Notes: generated by a model not told the origin, from the letters alone. Numbered from the stretch's first letter, positions 33,025 through 41,849 are shown. The stretch: DNA of 64,000 nt from Streptosporangium sp. NBC_01495 (GCF_036250735.1 NZ_CP109430.1:5146001-5210000), one strand, 5' to 3'. A program made the numbers and translations.

Positions 33025-34752
33025 TCAGGTCGGAAACTCTCCGTACCAGGCGCGGTTGACCAGGTACTTCGGCAGGTACGGCGACGCGGTGTCGACGGGG
33101 AATTCCCAGTCGTGGGCGAGACACGCCATCGCGAGGGGGCCCAGGGCCACGCGGCCACGCGGATCGTCGCTCCTTTGAGCGTCCCAGTAGCTTTCGTGGT
33201 GCGCGAGGGCTTCGGTCAGGGCACCGGCGAAGGCGGCTTTGTCGTTGGCGATGAGCCGATGGAAGAGGGCGACGGGCTGGTAGTCGATCAGATCAAGGAA
33301 GTCCTTCGGGGTGCGGGTCGCCGCTTGAGGGTGGGACGTCTCCATGGTGGCGAGCAGCTTGGGCACGATGTCGTCCATGGGCCGGCGCAGCCAGTAGCTC
33401 TGCAGGGTGTCGATCCAGTGGAAGACGTAGTCGTCCTGGGAGCCGGCTCGGCGCAGGACGTCCAGCGGGACCTGGCTCAGCATCGTCAGCCGGTCTTGCT
33501 CGCGGCAGACGAGGGCGAGCCAGCAGGTGTCGAGCCAGGCGCGGGCGTCGGCGTACGGTGCGGGGCCGGTGGCGGGCAGGGTCAGCACACGGTCGCCGAC
33601 CCGGCACTGCACGGTGCCCTCCCGCGCGAGGGTGGTGGCGAACATCGCGGAGCCGATCTGCATGGCGCCGACCCAGGCCTCCCAGCTCTCCAGCGTCGCG
33701 GCGTCGGGGTCGGCCGCGCAGCGAGCGTGGGCAAGGGCCAGGGCCGCCGCGAAGGCGTCGCCAAGACTGGCCGGATCCTGTTCCAGCCGCCCGGTGAACT
33801 CCTCCACCGTACGCGCCGACTCCTCAACGGTGGCCGTCGGATTTCCGGCCGCGGCCCCCTGTTCTCCGCGCAGCTTCTTCATCGTCTCCAGCAGTTCCCG
33901 CGGCGGCTGCACGGACAGGGAGCGGCTCTCTTGGTCGAAGACCGTGAGGCAGACCAGGCGCCCCCGGTGCCACCAGTACAGCCGCGGGGTGAGAGCACCG
34001 GGCCCGTCCCGGTAGGCACCCAGGGCGTAGTCGCTCAGATCGTTGACCGCATCCACGACGGTGCCGTCGACGATCGGATGGAAAGTCAGCAGGTGCCTGG
34101 TCGGAACGGCGACGAGCGCCCCAGCCTCCGGCAGTCCCCGGCCGGTGACAACCTGGGCCAGTTCGGGCAGTACGAGCGCCTTGCTCGCGACGAAATGAGA
34201 GTCGCCGCTGATCGAGTACAGCAGCGCGCCCGACGGCCCGCGCGTCTCCGTGTGCTTTACCGGCTCACCCAGCAGATTCGCCCGGCCCGCCGCCCATAGC
34301 TCGTCAAGACCGGCGCGGGTCACATCAACATCGCTCAGGATCCGTACGGAGGTGGGCGCGTCCAGGGCCAGGGCCACGAGCAGGTCCTCGGCCACCGGCT
34401 GGGCGTAGCGGAAGTGGTCGGCGGCGTCTCCGGCGAAAGCGTCGCCGGGGAGCAGCCGCAGGTACGACTGCCGCAGCAGTTCCTCCCGCCCCTCCCCGCC
34501 CGGGGACGCGTCCTCCAGCCGGGCGAAGTGCTCGGTGACCAGCTCAGGCCAGTGCTCCTCCGGAATGGTGCGGCACCGCTGCGCCAGCGTCGTCAGCGGG
34601 CTGAACCGCCCGTCATGCGTGACGGTGCCTCCCTCGACCTCCGGACGCACACCCCGCTGGGCGAAGTAGTCGGCCACCAGACCCCGCAAGCGTTCGGCCT
34701 GGGGCACGGTGAGCATGGGCAAATGGACATCAGATGTGTAGTTTTGACTCAT
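33025..34752 (-). CDS. Imm49-family immunity protein fused to a YtpQ/DUF1444-like domain
   Basis: A 575-residue soluble protein. The C-terminal 280 residues have the helical Imm49 pattern, ending LGPLAMACLAHDWEFPVDTA followed by SPYLPKYL, as in immunity proteins of polymorphic toxin systems. Residues about 20-300 resemble YtpQ/DUF1444 (APTSVRILSDVDVTRAGLDE, SGDSHFVASKALVLPELA, VAVPTRHLLTFHPI). The fusion is about twice the length of a usual Imm49. No toxin gene is adjacent: the neighbours are two broken genes, so it may be an orphan immunity gene kept against rivals' toxins. Assignment is from pattern recall; the toxin it would neutralise is unknown. Confidence 0.7.
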   Translation of the reverse strand: MSQNYTSDVHLPMLTVPQAERLRGLVADYFAQRGVRPEVEGGTVTHDGRFSPLTTLAQRCRTIPEEHWPELVTEHFARLEDASPGGEGREELLRQSYLRLLPGDAFAGDAADHFRYAQPVAEDLLVALALDAPTSVRILSDVDVTRAGLDELWAAGRANLLGEPVKHTETRGPSGALLYSISGDSHFVASKALVLPELAQVVTGRGLPEAGALVAVPTRHLLTFHPIVDGTVVDAVNDLSDYALGAYRDGPGALTPRLYWWHRGRLVCLTVFDQESRSLSVQPPRELLETMKKLRGEQGAAAGNPTATVEESARTVEEFTGRLEQDPASLGDAFAAALALAHARCAADPDAATLESWEAWVGAMQIGSAMFATTLAREGTVQCRVGDRVLTLPATGPAPYADARAWLDTCWLALVCREQDRLTMLSQVPLDVLRRAGSQDDYVFHWIDTLQSYWLRRPMDDIVPKLLATMETSHPQAATRTPKDFLDLIDYQPVALFHRLIANDKAAFAGALTEALAHHESYWDAQRSDDPRGRVALGPLAMACLAHDWEFPVDTASPYLPKYLVNRAWYGEFPT

Positions 34753-34872
34753 CCGCCAACCCTATTGGGTGGGGCCATTCGGGTCTGGCGGGCGAGATCG
34801 CCGACAGGCTCGTCCGGATTGACCCAGCCCAGATGCCGCGTCCGAAAGAGACCCACGCCAACCTCGGCGACC

Positions 34873-35331
34873 GCGGCGGCCTCGATCGGCCGGGGGCTGC
34901 GCCGCCTCCACGACGCCCTGCCCGTGGAGGAGTGCCCGTTCGGCTGGAGCGTCGAGTGGCGCCTGGTACGGGCCGACGAGCGCATCGCCGACGGCGAGGG
35001 ACCGGCCGACTGGTCCCCCGAGCACCACCACCTCGAACTCGCCGAGGCCCGCAAGCGCCTCGGCGAACCGCCCGCCGTCGACCGCCTCGTCGTCTGTCAC
35101 GGCGACGCGTGCGTCCCCAACACCCTGCTGCACGACGACGGCACGTTCGCCGCCCACGTCGACCTCGGCTCCCTCGGGCTGGCCGACCGCTGGGCCGACC
35201 TCGCGGTCGCCGCCTGGAGCACGGAGTGGGACTACGGCCCGGGATACGACGGCGTCCTGTACGACGCCTACGGGATCGCCCCGGACCCCGAGCGCATCGC
35301 CTACTACCGCCTGCTCTGGGACCTGGCGTAA
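34873..35331 (+). pseudogene. Aminoglycoside 3'-phosphotransferase, N-terminal deletion
   Basis: The frame from about IGRGLRRLHDALPVEECPFG to the TAA encodes the C-terminal two thirds of an APH(3')-type kinase. It includes the Brenner motif VVCHGDACVPN (catalytic Asp), the DFG-like VDLGSLGLADRWADLAVA, and the AYGIAPDPERIAYYRLLWDL end. The first about 100 residues, with the ATP-binding Lys and nucleotide loop, are absent and no start codon fits, so it should give no resistance. Confidence 0.85.
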
Positions 35332-36028
35332 CCGACGCCCGTCGCGGAGAGCACGCTCGCCAGCCGCGGCGGCTTGCCGCTCCCGGCGGAAGGGCGGCAC
35401 TTTCGCCGACTCCAGCACTGTCACCTCGGCGCCCGCCGCGCGAGCGGCGGCGCAGTCTCCAGACCGATCTGCGGATACGCCCTGGCACGTCGCGAGGGGC
35501 CGCACGGGCTTGGCCATGGAGCGCGGCCGTACCCGGAGGCGATCGAGCGCGGCGACACCGGGCTCTTGCTCGTCTCACCCACCCGTGCGATCGCGCGCAA
35601 TGGCCAACACGACGCCTCGGTGCTCAGGCGGCGGACACGTAGGCCCAGGCGTCGAGGCCCGACCCTGTGCCCCGGCTGCCAAGCGCCGACCGCCGACGAC
35701 ATCCCTGCGCTTCAGCTGGCCCGATAGGGCCGCAGGGCAGGCGGGCAGACGGGTGTCGGGCAAACACCGATGGCGCCACCGCCCTGCGGGGGGCACGAGT
35801 ATCGCCGGGGCTTTGTTGGCCGTGCGTGCACAGTTATTTGCCGCTGCGTCTACAGGGTGCACCGTCATGCGATAAGGATTCAGTCATACCGCCGGTTCGG
35901 GCGAACGCTGGATCCGCGATACAGAGGAAATCGACCGCCGAAAGGGCGAGGTCAAATGGGGGTTCGCGTGCCGCGCACGGCCATCACGGGCGTGATGGCG
36001 AAGGCCCGCCGAGGGAAACGGGGAAATC
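35332..36028. other. 697 bases without an intact gene
   Basis: Open frames here have no family features. One weak trace on the minus strand (about 35400-35470) reads ARAAGAEVTVLES, like the strand-turn-helix of an FAD- or NAD-binding domain, and may be a scrap of an oxidoreductase. The last 200 bases, locally less GC-rich, probably contained the promoter of the truncated AraC gene. Confidence 0.4.
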
Positions 36029-36511
36029 GTGATCGATATGGTGCTCCGCAGTGAGGATCTGCCTGTGGCTGACCGGTTCGATTTCTGGCGGGAGCAGGTC
36101 GGCCATACGCATGCGCCCATCAAAATCATCAGCGAGCACGCCGCCGACTTTCACGCGTACCAGCGTTTCCTCCAGTTCGGTGCCGTATGCGTGTGGCCGA
36201 CGTCCTTCCAGCCACTGGTCTTCCAGCGGACCCCCAAGCTGGTCAGGCAGTCGGATCCGGAGACGGTTCACGTCTCGCTCCCCCGGAGCGGGAGCCTGAC
36301 GGTCACCCACGAAGGCCGGGAGGAGACCTACGCCCCGCACGACCTGCTCGTCCTCACCTCCTCCCGGCCCCACGAACTCCGGACGGAAGAGCACCTGCGC
36401 CGACACACCGGAGTGGGGCTGGAGGTGCCCAGGGCACTGCTGCCGCTGCCCCCGTCCTCGATTGATCGGCTGTTCGGCCGGGGGTTGCCGGGACTTGCGG
36501 ATAATCCATAA
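36029..36511 (+). pseudogene. AraC-family regulator truncated before its DNA-binding domain
   Basis: A GTG-started frame of 160 residues matching the N-terminal AraC-binding-like domain of actinobacterial regulators: LPVADRFDFWREQVG, then CVWPTSFQPLVFQRTPKLVR and QSDPETVHVSLPRSGSLTV. The frame stops after RLFGRGLPGL; a full protein of about 320 residues would continue with two helix-turn-helix motifs. A transposase scrap of IS630 type lies 40 bases beyond, so an insertion probably removed the 3' half. GGGGAAA precedes the start. Confidence 0.8.
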
Positions 36512-36550
36512 CGGGACCGGTTGTTACCGTCATGACGCCGCCCCACACCG

Positions 36551-36689
36551 AACCGGACCTGTCGTTCCTCATGAACGGGACGATCCCGGTCTTGGCCGCA
36601 CGGCGCCCGACCACCTTGGCATGGTCGACGCCGCAAGCGGCCAGGTAGGCCAAAGATCCACCGCGGTCGTATTCATGGTTAACGCGCAT
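36551..36689 (-). mobile_element. IS630-family transposase fragment
   Basis: The minus strand reads DRGGSLAYLAACGVDHAKVV then GRRAAKTGIVPFMRN. IS630-type transposases contain the diagnostic stretch GALAYLAAYDVHRAKVFGRCE followed by TTGIxPF, a near match. Only about 45 codons remain, between the second and third DDE acids. No inverted repeats were recognised. Confidence 0.75.
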
Positions 36690-36934
36690 TATGCGGGCGG
36701 CGTCCGGCGGCGGGGTGGCATGAAGAAGCCCTCGACTGCGCCTGCGACCTCTACCTCAGCCGCTGCCCCCGAAGAACTCGCGGGCGAGACCGCTTGGGAG
36801 CGCCCGCGAAGACCGGATCCCCGACACGGCGAAGACCCTCCTGGATGATCCGGGAGGGCCTTCGCCGCCTGTACGGCCTCGCGAGAACCGTGAAGCCGAG
36901 CCGCACAGGACGTCTGCCGTACTGCTACGCCGAG
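36690..36934. other. Gene-poor gap with a long hairpin
   Basis: No gene is seen. The main structure is a near-perfect inverted repeat at 36828-36866, listed separately. The rest has no start or motif worth reporting. Confidence 0.4.
36828..36866. terminator. 14-bp inverted repeat, likely terminator
   Basis: GGCGAAGACCCTCC (36828-36841) pairs with GGAGGGCCTTCGCC (36853-36866) at 13 of 14 positions over an 11-base loop. It lies about 70 bases beyond the stop of the secreted-protein gene on the minus strand and is probably its terminator. Confidence 0.65.
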
Positions 36935-37342
36935 CTAAGAATCGGGGCACGCGGTTTTCGGCAGGGTCACGCTTCCGATCTGGTTGCTGGGAAAGCCGAT
37001 CCTCTTGTCCCCTTTCGTGCCCGCGTTGACCTCGATACAGGTGACCAGCACATCGTGGTGGGTGCGGACGACGATGCGCCGCTTCTGGTTGCAGTGGTTG
37101 TTGAAGTAGAAGGTGGTGCTGGCGGTTCCGTCTCCCCAGGAGATGTTGAATTTACTGCCGCTGGGTGACGCGCAGGAGGCACTCTTGCGGTGGACCGCCA
37201 GTAGTCCTGTGTCGCTCGAATCGGTCTGCTGGGTCGCCGCGCCTCTGATGGCCGTCGAATGGGTGTCGGCAGTGGCCGTTCCGGTGAAGGCGACGGCACT
37301 GGTGGCGGCTCCGAGGGCCAGCATTGCGGCGAGAATTCGCAT
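36935..37342 (-). CDS. Small secreted four-cysteine protein
   Basis: A 135-residue protein with a clear Sec signal (MRILAAMLALGAATSAVAF; cleavage probably after TATA or a few residues on) and a mature domain of about 105 residues with Cys at 57, 84, 102 and 132. Four cysteines suggest two disulfides. The segment STTFYFNNHCNQKRRIVVRT resembles small secreted actinobacterial beta-sandwich or inhibitor-like proteins, but no family is recognised. GGGAGAT lies five bases before the ATG, so the start is firm. It could be an exported inhibitor, colonisation or defence protein. Confidence 0.8.
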   Translation of the reverse strand: MRILAAMLALGAATSAVAFTGTATADTHSTAIRGAATQQTDSSDTGLLAVHRKSASCASPSGSKFNISWGDGTASTTFYFNNHCNQKRRIVVRTHHDVLVTCIEVNAGTKGDKRIGFPSNQIGSVTLPKTACPDS

Positions 37343-37692
37343 TTCATCTCCCTACTTAAATCCATGTCCTGCATTTCCGTCTTCGGAATTCCCCTATTGT
37401 CACGCACATGACGGTTGAAAAATTGCCGAGAGTCTAATGGTGTTGACGTGGAGTCCACAGCTTCTCGGGTCTGTTTCCGCTCGCGCGGTCGGCGCCAGGC
37501 GGGATCTTCCTGGCGGGCGCCGAAGAGTTCGCCGGGATCACTCAGAGCCGGCTGACAAAGGGATTCGGCGTCGAGGTTCGAGTCAGGAGACCGTCGAGGC
37601 GTGGTCATTGTCGGGTCGTTGACCCGTGAACGGGAGCGGGCTCCCGGTAGCTGAGGTGTTGTCTAAGCAGCTCAGCGGCCAGGAGCCCGTGG
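37343..37692. other. Promoter region of the secreted protein and left flank of the IS5-type element
   Basis: The first 100 bases, AT-rich for this genome (AATTGCCG.., GACAATAGGGGAATTCC on the minus strand), should hold the secreted protein's promoter. No gene is seen in the rest. I could not find a terminal inverted repeat that defines the left end of the transposase element. Confidence 0.4.
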
Positions 37693-38472
37693 TTGTCCGT
37701 CTACACGCCCGCGTCCGTGAACGCCGGCGATTGCGCCTCACCGGGGTGCCGATGTCACGGCCGGAAACCGGCATATCCATCGGACCTGACCGATACCGAA
37801 TGGGCGGTGCTGGAAGGCGAGGCGCGGGCGGTGATGGCCGAGCCGGTCGCGACCACCGGCAGGCCGATGGTGCATGATCTGCGGGCGGTACTGGACGCGA
37901 TCACCTATGTGACCCGGTACGGGGTCGAGTGGCGGGCCCTGCCGATCGACTTCCCGCCGCATCAGGCGGTGTACGCGTTCTTCCTGTGCTGGTCCCGGCG
38001 TGGCCTGCCTGAACAGCTCGCCGGGCGGCTGCGCGGACGCCTGCGTGTCTTGGCCGGGCGGGTTCTCGGCCTGGCCGTCACGATCGTCAGGCGCAGCGAC
38101 GACGCCCGCGGCTTCGTCGTCCTGCCCCGCAGGTGGGTAGTGGAAAGAACCTTCGCCTGGCTGGCCCGCTACCGCCGGCTCGTACGGATCTACGAACGCA
38201 GACCCGAACATCATGAAGCCCTGATCTGGTGGGCCACCATGCACCAGATGACCCGCCGCCTGACCCGTGAACCGGCAGGCCAACCACCCCATGGCCGTTG
38301 GAGCGACCCGCCGCCGCTTCCTGCCCTGACCAGCACCGGCCGGCGCGGCAAGGTCCTGGAACTCCTGGCCGCCCAGCCCTGGCGGGCCTGGAAAGGGGCC
38401 GAGCTTGCGGCCATCCTCGGCATCGGGAACGTCAACAGCTTCCGCGTCCAACTATCCCAATTTTCGTGCTGA
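37693..38472 (+). pseudogene. IS5-type transposase lacking its catalytic core, with a winged-helix tail
   Basis: The frame encodes the N-terminal part of an IS5-family transposase (AYPSDLTDTEWAVLEG, RYGVEWRALPIDFPPHQAVY) and its C-terminal part (VRRSDDARGFVVLPRRWVVE and RTFAWLARYRRLVRIYERRP). About 85 residues between, which carry the first two DDE aspartates (xxDSQSVK and ADGGYxG in intact relatives), are missing in frame. After the normal end a further 60 residues continue with RRGKVLELLAAQPWRAWKGA and a helix-turn-helix-like ELAAILGIGNVNSFRVQL. The protein cannot transpose itself; the fused tail may come from a neighbouring gene. Confidence 0.8.
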
Positions 38473-38579
38473 CCTTTCGGTGTTTGCGTCGCTTGTCCGC
38501 CTGCACCAGGGCGGCGGCATGATCCTCATACGCTTCATACGTCCACAGGCCGCCGCAGCCACCGACGTCCTCCCGCTCA

Positions 38580-39167
38580 TCACACTCGATGTTCCTTGGC
38601 CCGGGGCTGGGCGCGGACGTGCATGCGCTCGCCCTGGGGTCCGAAGAGGCTGAGGATCTCGACGGCTCCGGCTCCCGCACTGCCGAACCAGTGCGGGAGC
38701 CGGGTGTCGAACTCGGCGACCTGGCCCGCGGCCAGCACAAGGTCGTGCTCGGCCAGAACGAGCCTCAACCGGCCGGACAGCACGTAGAGCCATTCGTAGC
38801 CGTCGTGAACCCGGAGTTCGGGCTCGGTCTGGTCGGCGGGGACGAGGATCTTCCAGGCGGCGATGCCTCCCGGCTGGCGGGTGAGCGGGACCACGATCCG
38901 GCCGTGCGCCCGGCGAGGCGTGAGCCGGATCCTGGGATCGCCCACCTCGGGCGTGCCGACCAGCTCGTCCAGCGGCACCTGATGGGCCTGGGCGATGGGA
39001 AACAACAGTTCCAGGCTCGGCTTGCGCTGTCCGGACTCCAGACGCGACAGCGTGCTCTTCGAGATCCCGGTCGCCTCGGAAAGCGCGGCGAGGGTGATCT
39101 CACGCTGGGTCCTGAGCCGCTTGAGGCGGGGACCGACCTCGGACAGAGCCTGAGCGATCTTGTCCAT
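38580..39167 (-). CDS. XRE-cupin transcriptional regulator
   Basis: A 195-residue regulator starting MDKIAQALSEVGPRLKRLRT. The helix-turn-helix is TLAALSEATGISKSTLSRLE, and a C-terminal cupin runs through YEWLYVLSGRLRLVLAEHDL to FDTRLPHWF. ATG 39165-39167 has AAGGA nine bases upstream; the longer frame adds 37 Arg-rich residues and is rejected. XRE-cupin proteins often sense small metabolites and control adjacent transport or catabolic genes, but none is adjacent here. Confidence 0.92.
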   Translation of the reverse strand: MDKIAQALSEVGPRLKRLRTQREITLAALSEATGISKSTLSRLESGQRKPSLELLFPIAQAHQVPLDELVGTPEVGDPRIRLTPRRAHGRIVVPLTRQPGGIAAWKILVPADQTEPELRVHDGYEWLYVLSGRLRLVLAEHDLVLAAGQVAEFDTRLPHWFGSAGAGAVEILSLFGPQGERMHVRAQPRAKEHRV

Positions 39168-39453
39168 CCACCAATCCTTGCAGATACGGCAGAAAGGGTT
39201 GCCGATCCGGTCTCCTCTGTCCCGCCCCGCGGCCACTCCGCCACCGGGTGACCGCCACGACCGGCTCCGGCCCCGCACTCACGGATCACCCGGAACGACA
39301 GGGGGTGCCGCCACTCCATCGAAAAGATCTTTCCACCTTGCCGCAAACCGCCCATCTATCCTGTCATAGCTGCTCGACGGGCAGGTGGCGGTGAGATCGC
39401 GGCCCCGGCCGGGTTCGTCGGCAGGATGCGGGACCCGGGACGAGACAGGGGCG

Positions 39454-40368
39454 ATGAGGGTGGCGGATACCGGAGCGGTGGACGAATCCGGTGGGCCGGA
39501 AGATCTCGAACAGGCGGCGGCGATCTTCGCGGACGTGCGCCCGCGCCTGTTCGGGATCGCGTACCGGATGCTGGGCAGTTCCGCCGAGGCCGAGGACCTG
39601 GTGCAGGAGGTCTGGCTGCGCTGGCAGACCGCCGACCGCGGCACGGTGGCCAACCCGGCCGCGTTCCTGGCGACGGTGGCCACGCGGCTGGCCATCAACG
39701 CGGCCGGGTCCGCGCGGGTCCGCCGCGAGACCTACGTCGGCCCGTGGCTTCCCGAACCCGTCGACACCGGCGCGGATCCATACCTCGGCGCCGAGCGGGA
39801 CGAGGCCCTGAAGTTCGCGGTCCTGCTTCTCCTGGAGCGGCTCTCGCCCAACGAACGCGCGGCATACGTGCTGCGGGAGGCGTTCGACTACCCGTACCGG
39901 CAGATCGCCGACATCATCCAGCTCAGCGAAGCGGCGGTCCGTCAGCTGGTCAGCAGGGCCCGCAGACACGTGGTCGCCGGGCGCCGCGCGCCGGTGACCG
40001 GCGCCGAGCAGCGCAGGCTCCTGACGGCCTTCGTCGCCGCCGCGCGCTCCGGCGACCTCGCCGCGCTGGAGGAGCTCTTCGCGGCGGACGTGACCAGTTA
40101 CTCCGACGGCGGTGGCGTCGTCCGGGCCTCTCGCATCCCCGTGGTGGGCGCGCTCCGGGTGGCCAGGTACGTCAGGGCGTTCGCGGGCCCGTTCTGGGCC
40201 GGGGTCGAGGTGGAGTGGGCGAGTGTGAACGGTCAGGCGTCCGCCCTGCTGCGCCGCGACGGCGCGGTGTTCGCGGTGCTCACGGTCGACGCCTCGGACC
40301 GGGGCATCGACCAGGTGCTGTGGATGATGAACCCGGCCAAACTCGCCGCGGTGTCCGCCGCGAGCTGA
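39454..40368 (+). CDS. ECF41-type sigma factor (SigJ-like) with SnoaL-like C-terminus
   Basis: A 304-residue sigma factor. Region 2 includes FGIAYRMLGSSAEAEDLVQE and VWLRWQ. The linker has YVGPWLPEPV, region 4 FDYPYRQIADIIQLSEAAVR, and the C-terminal SnoaL-like domain SYSDGGGVV. WLPEP and DGGG are the ECF41 hallmarks; the C-terminal domain replaces an anti-sigma factor and controls activity. Start ATG 39454 has AGGGG upstream; an earlier GTG at 39385 is possible. ECF41 genes usually sit beside a carboxymuconolactone decarboxylase, oxidoreductase or epimerase (COE) gene. Here none is intact, only an aldo/keto reductase tail downstream. Confidence 0.93.
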   Translation: MRVADTGAVDESGGPEDLEQAAAIFADVRPRLFGIAYRMLGSSAEAEDLVQEVWLRWQTADRGTVANPAAFLATVATRLAINAAGSARVRRETYVGPWLPEPVDTGADPYLGAERDEALKFAVLLLLERLSPNERAAYVLREAFDYPYRQIADIIQLSEAAVRQLVSRARRHVVAGRRAPVTGAEQRRLLTAFVAAARSGDLAALEELFAADVTSYSDGGGVVRASRIPVVGALRVARYVRAFAGPFWAGVEVEWASVNGQASALLRRDGAVFAVLTVDASDRGIDQVLWMMNPAKLAAVSAAS

Positions 40369-40396
40369 TCCGCCACCGGTCCGGGACCCGCGCCGC

Positions 40397-40763
40397 CCAC
40401 GGGATCGGCTTCACCGCCTACAGCCCACTCGCCGGGGGCCCGCTCACCGGCAAGTACCGGGCCGGTGAGCGGGCCCCCGCCGGTTCCCGGCTGGCGCTGC
40501 TTCCCGGCTGGTGTGGGCATCTGCCCGCGGACGCGCTCTTCCGGACCCTGGACCGGCTGCGCGAGGCGGCGGCGGACCGGGGCAGCACGCTCGCCGCCCT
40601 CGCGCCGGCGTGGATGGTCTCCGATCCCGCCGTCACGACCACGCTCATCGCCCCGCGTACGCCAGAGCAGCTCGCCGCCATGTGCGCGGTCCCGGACATG
40701 TCACTCTCGGACGGGGAACGCGCGGCGATCACGAAGATCGCCACCGAGACGGGCGGCGACTAG
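40397..40763 (+). pseudogene. Aldo/keto reductase C-terminal fragment
   Basis: Starting at GIGFTAYSPLAGGPLTGKYR the frame encodes the last about 120 residues of an aldo/keto reductase, including the NADP-binding-side region around ALAPAWMVSDPAVTTTLIAP and RTPEQL. The N-terminal barrel half with the catalytic Asp, Tyr, Lys and His is missing. It begins 29 bases after the ECF sigma stop and ends at TAG 40761-40763. Confidence 0.8.
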
Positions 40764-41146
40764 CCGTCGACGATCACACCTCCGAGCGCGGTGCGGCCGG
40801 CCGGGGTCGCGACGAGCTCGACCGCGATGGTGTCGCGCAGGTGCGCTCCGAGGACGTCGGCGACGGCGTCGGTGACGGTTCGCACGAGCTTGGCGGCGAG
40901 CTCGCCGCTGTCGGGGCGGGTGAGCGCCGCTTCGCGGATCCCGAACGTGATCACGGGCGGGGCCTCGTCGACCGGCTCGCCTCGCAGACCCCACCGTCCG
41001 GCGGGTACGCCGTCGAGGTGGATGACCGCGACGTCGCGCGCCCACTCGCCGTACACGTCGGCCACCGCGTCGGTCAGCGCGGTGATGAGTGCCGATTCGT
41101 TGCCTTCGAGCTGCGGCTCCAGGACTCGGACGGTCAGATGTGGCAT
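40760..41146 (-). CDS. Fused 4-oxalocrotonate tautomerase-like enzyme
   Basis: A 128-residue tautomerase-superfamily protein. It starts Met-Pro-His-Leu-Thr-Val, so removal of Met exposes the catalytic N-terminal Pro. The chain has two beta-alpha-beta halves (about 1-60 and 65-128, the second reading PPVITFGIREAALTRPDSGE), like the fused cis-CaaD and malonate semialdehyde decarboxylase types. GAGAGG lies six bases upstream. It is divergent from a MarR regulator and therefore a likely target of it. The substrate is unknown. Confidence 0.85.
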   Translation of the reverse strand: MPHLTVRVLEPQLEGNESALITALTDAVADVYGEWARDVAVIHLDGVPAGRWGLRGEPVDEAPPVITFGIREAALTRPDSGELAAKLVRTVTDAVADVLGAHLRDTIAVELVATPAGRTALGGVIVDG

Positions 41147-41158
41147 TGTGAGCCTCTC

Positions 41159-41172
41159 ATTTGTTCTCAAAT
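41159..41172. promoter_or_regulatory. Short palindrome in the tautomerase/MarR gap
   Basis: ATTTG-TTCT-CAAAT lies in the 62-base AT-rich gap between the divergent starts (41146 and 41209), a typical place for MarR autoregulation. The gap also contains the plus-strand sequence TTTATATACAAAGG, which may be a second half-site pair or a -10 region. Confidence 0.6.
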
Positions 41173-41208
41173 TAGCTTTATATACAAAGGTAATCGGTGA
41201 GGTGCCGG

Positions 41209-41676
41209 ATGGTCAACAACGCGGACAGCATGACGACCCAGCAGGCGGTGCGGTCCATGCTGCTGCTGATGCCCAGGCTCGTCGGGCGGGCCAAGCGACT
41301 GCCCGTTCCGGAGCCGCTGCGGACGCTCGATCTCGCACCCCGCCACCTGTCGCTGCTGGCCTACCTGCAACACGACGGCCCCCTCACGGTGAGCCGGCTG
41401 GCGGAGCAGCTGGAGGTCGCTCCGACGACCGTCAGCCTCATGGTGGGCGACCTGTCTCGCCGCGGCGTCCTGACGCGGGAAGAGGACGACGCCGACCGGC
41501 GACGGCGGGTCGTCGCGATCGCACCGGAGTACGCCGAGCCGATCCGCGAGTGGCTGGCGGGCAGTGCACTGGCGTGGGCCGAGGTCCTGGCCGACCTCAC
41601 ACCGGCCGAACGCGCCACGATCGTGCGGACGATGCGTGCATACGAGACCGCCCTGGGCAGGCGGATGCACACCTGA
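41209..41676 (+). CDS. MarR-family regulator
   Basis: A 155-residue MarR protein with HTH LTVSRLAEQLEVAPTTVSLM and wing EEDDADRRRRVVAIAPE. ATG 41209 has GAGG six bases upstream; the GTG four codons earlier is less well placed. It is divergent from the fused tautomerase and 173 bases before a zinc-type oxidoreductase, either or both of which it may control. Confidence 0.92.
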   Translation: MVNNADSMTTQQAVRSMLLLMPRLVGRAKRLPVPEPLRTLDLAPRHLSLLAYLQHDGPLTVSRLAEQLEVAPTTVSLMVGDLSRRGVLTREEDDADRRRRVVAIAPEYAEPIREWLAGSALAWAEVLADLTPAERATIVRTMRAYETALGRRMHT

Positions 41677-41849
41677 GACGAAGGCGCCCGCCCCCTTGAC
41701 CTGCCGTCTTTCCGCACTCACCTCGCTACATCATCAATCTACAGTTAGAGGCTATAGCGAAACTTATTGACACTCTCCATCTGGTTGCGTTACAACTTAT
41801 AACGAACGCGAAGGATAGTAACCGGACGCGCAGCGCAGTGGAGGTCACC

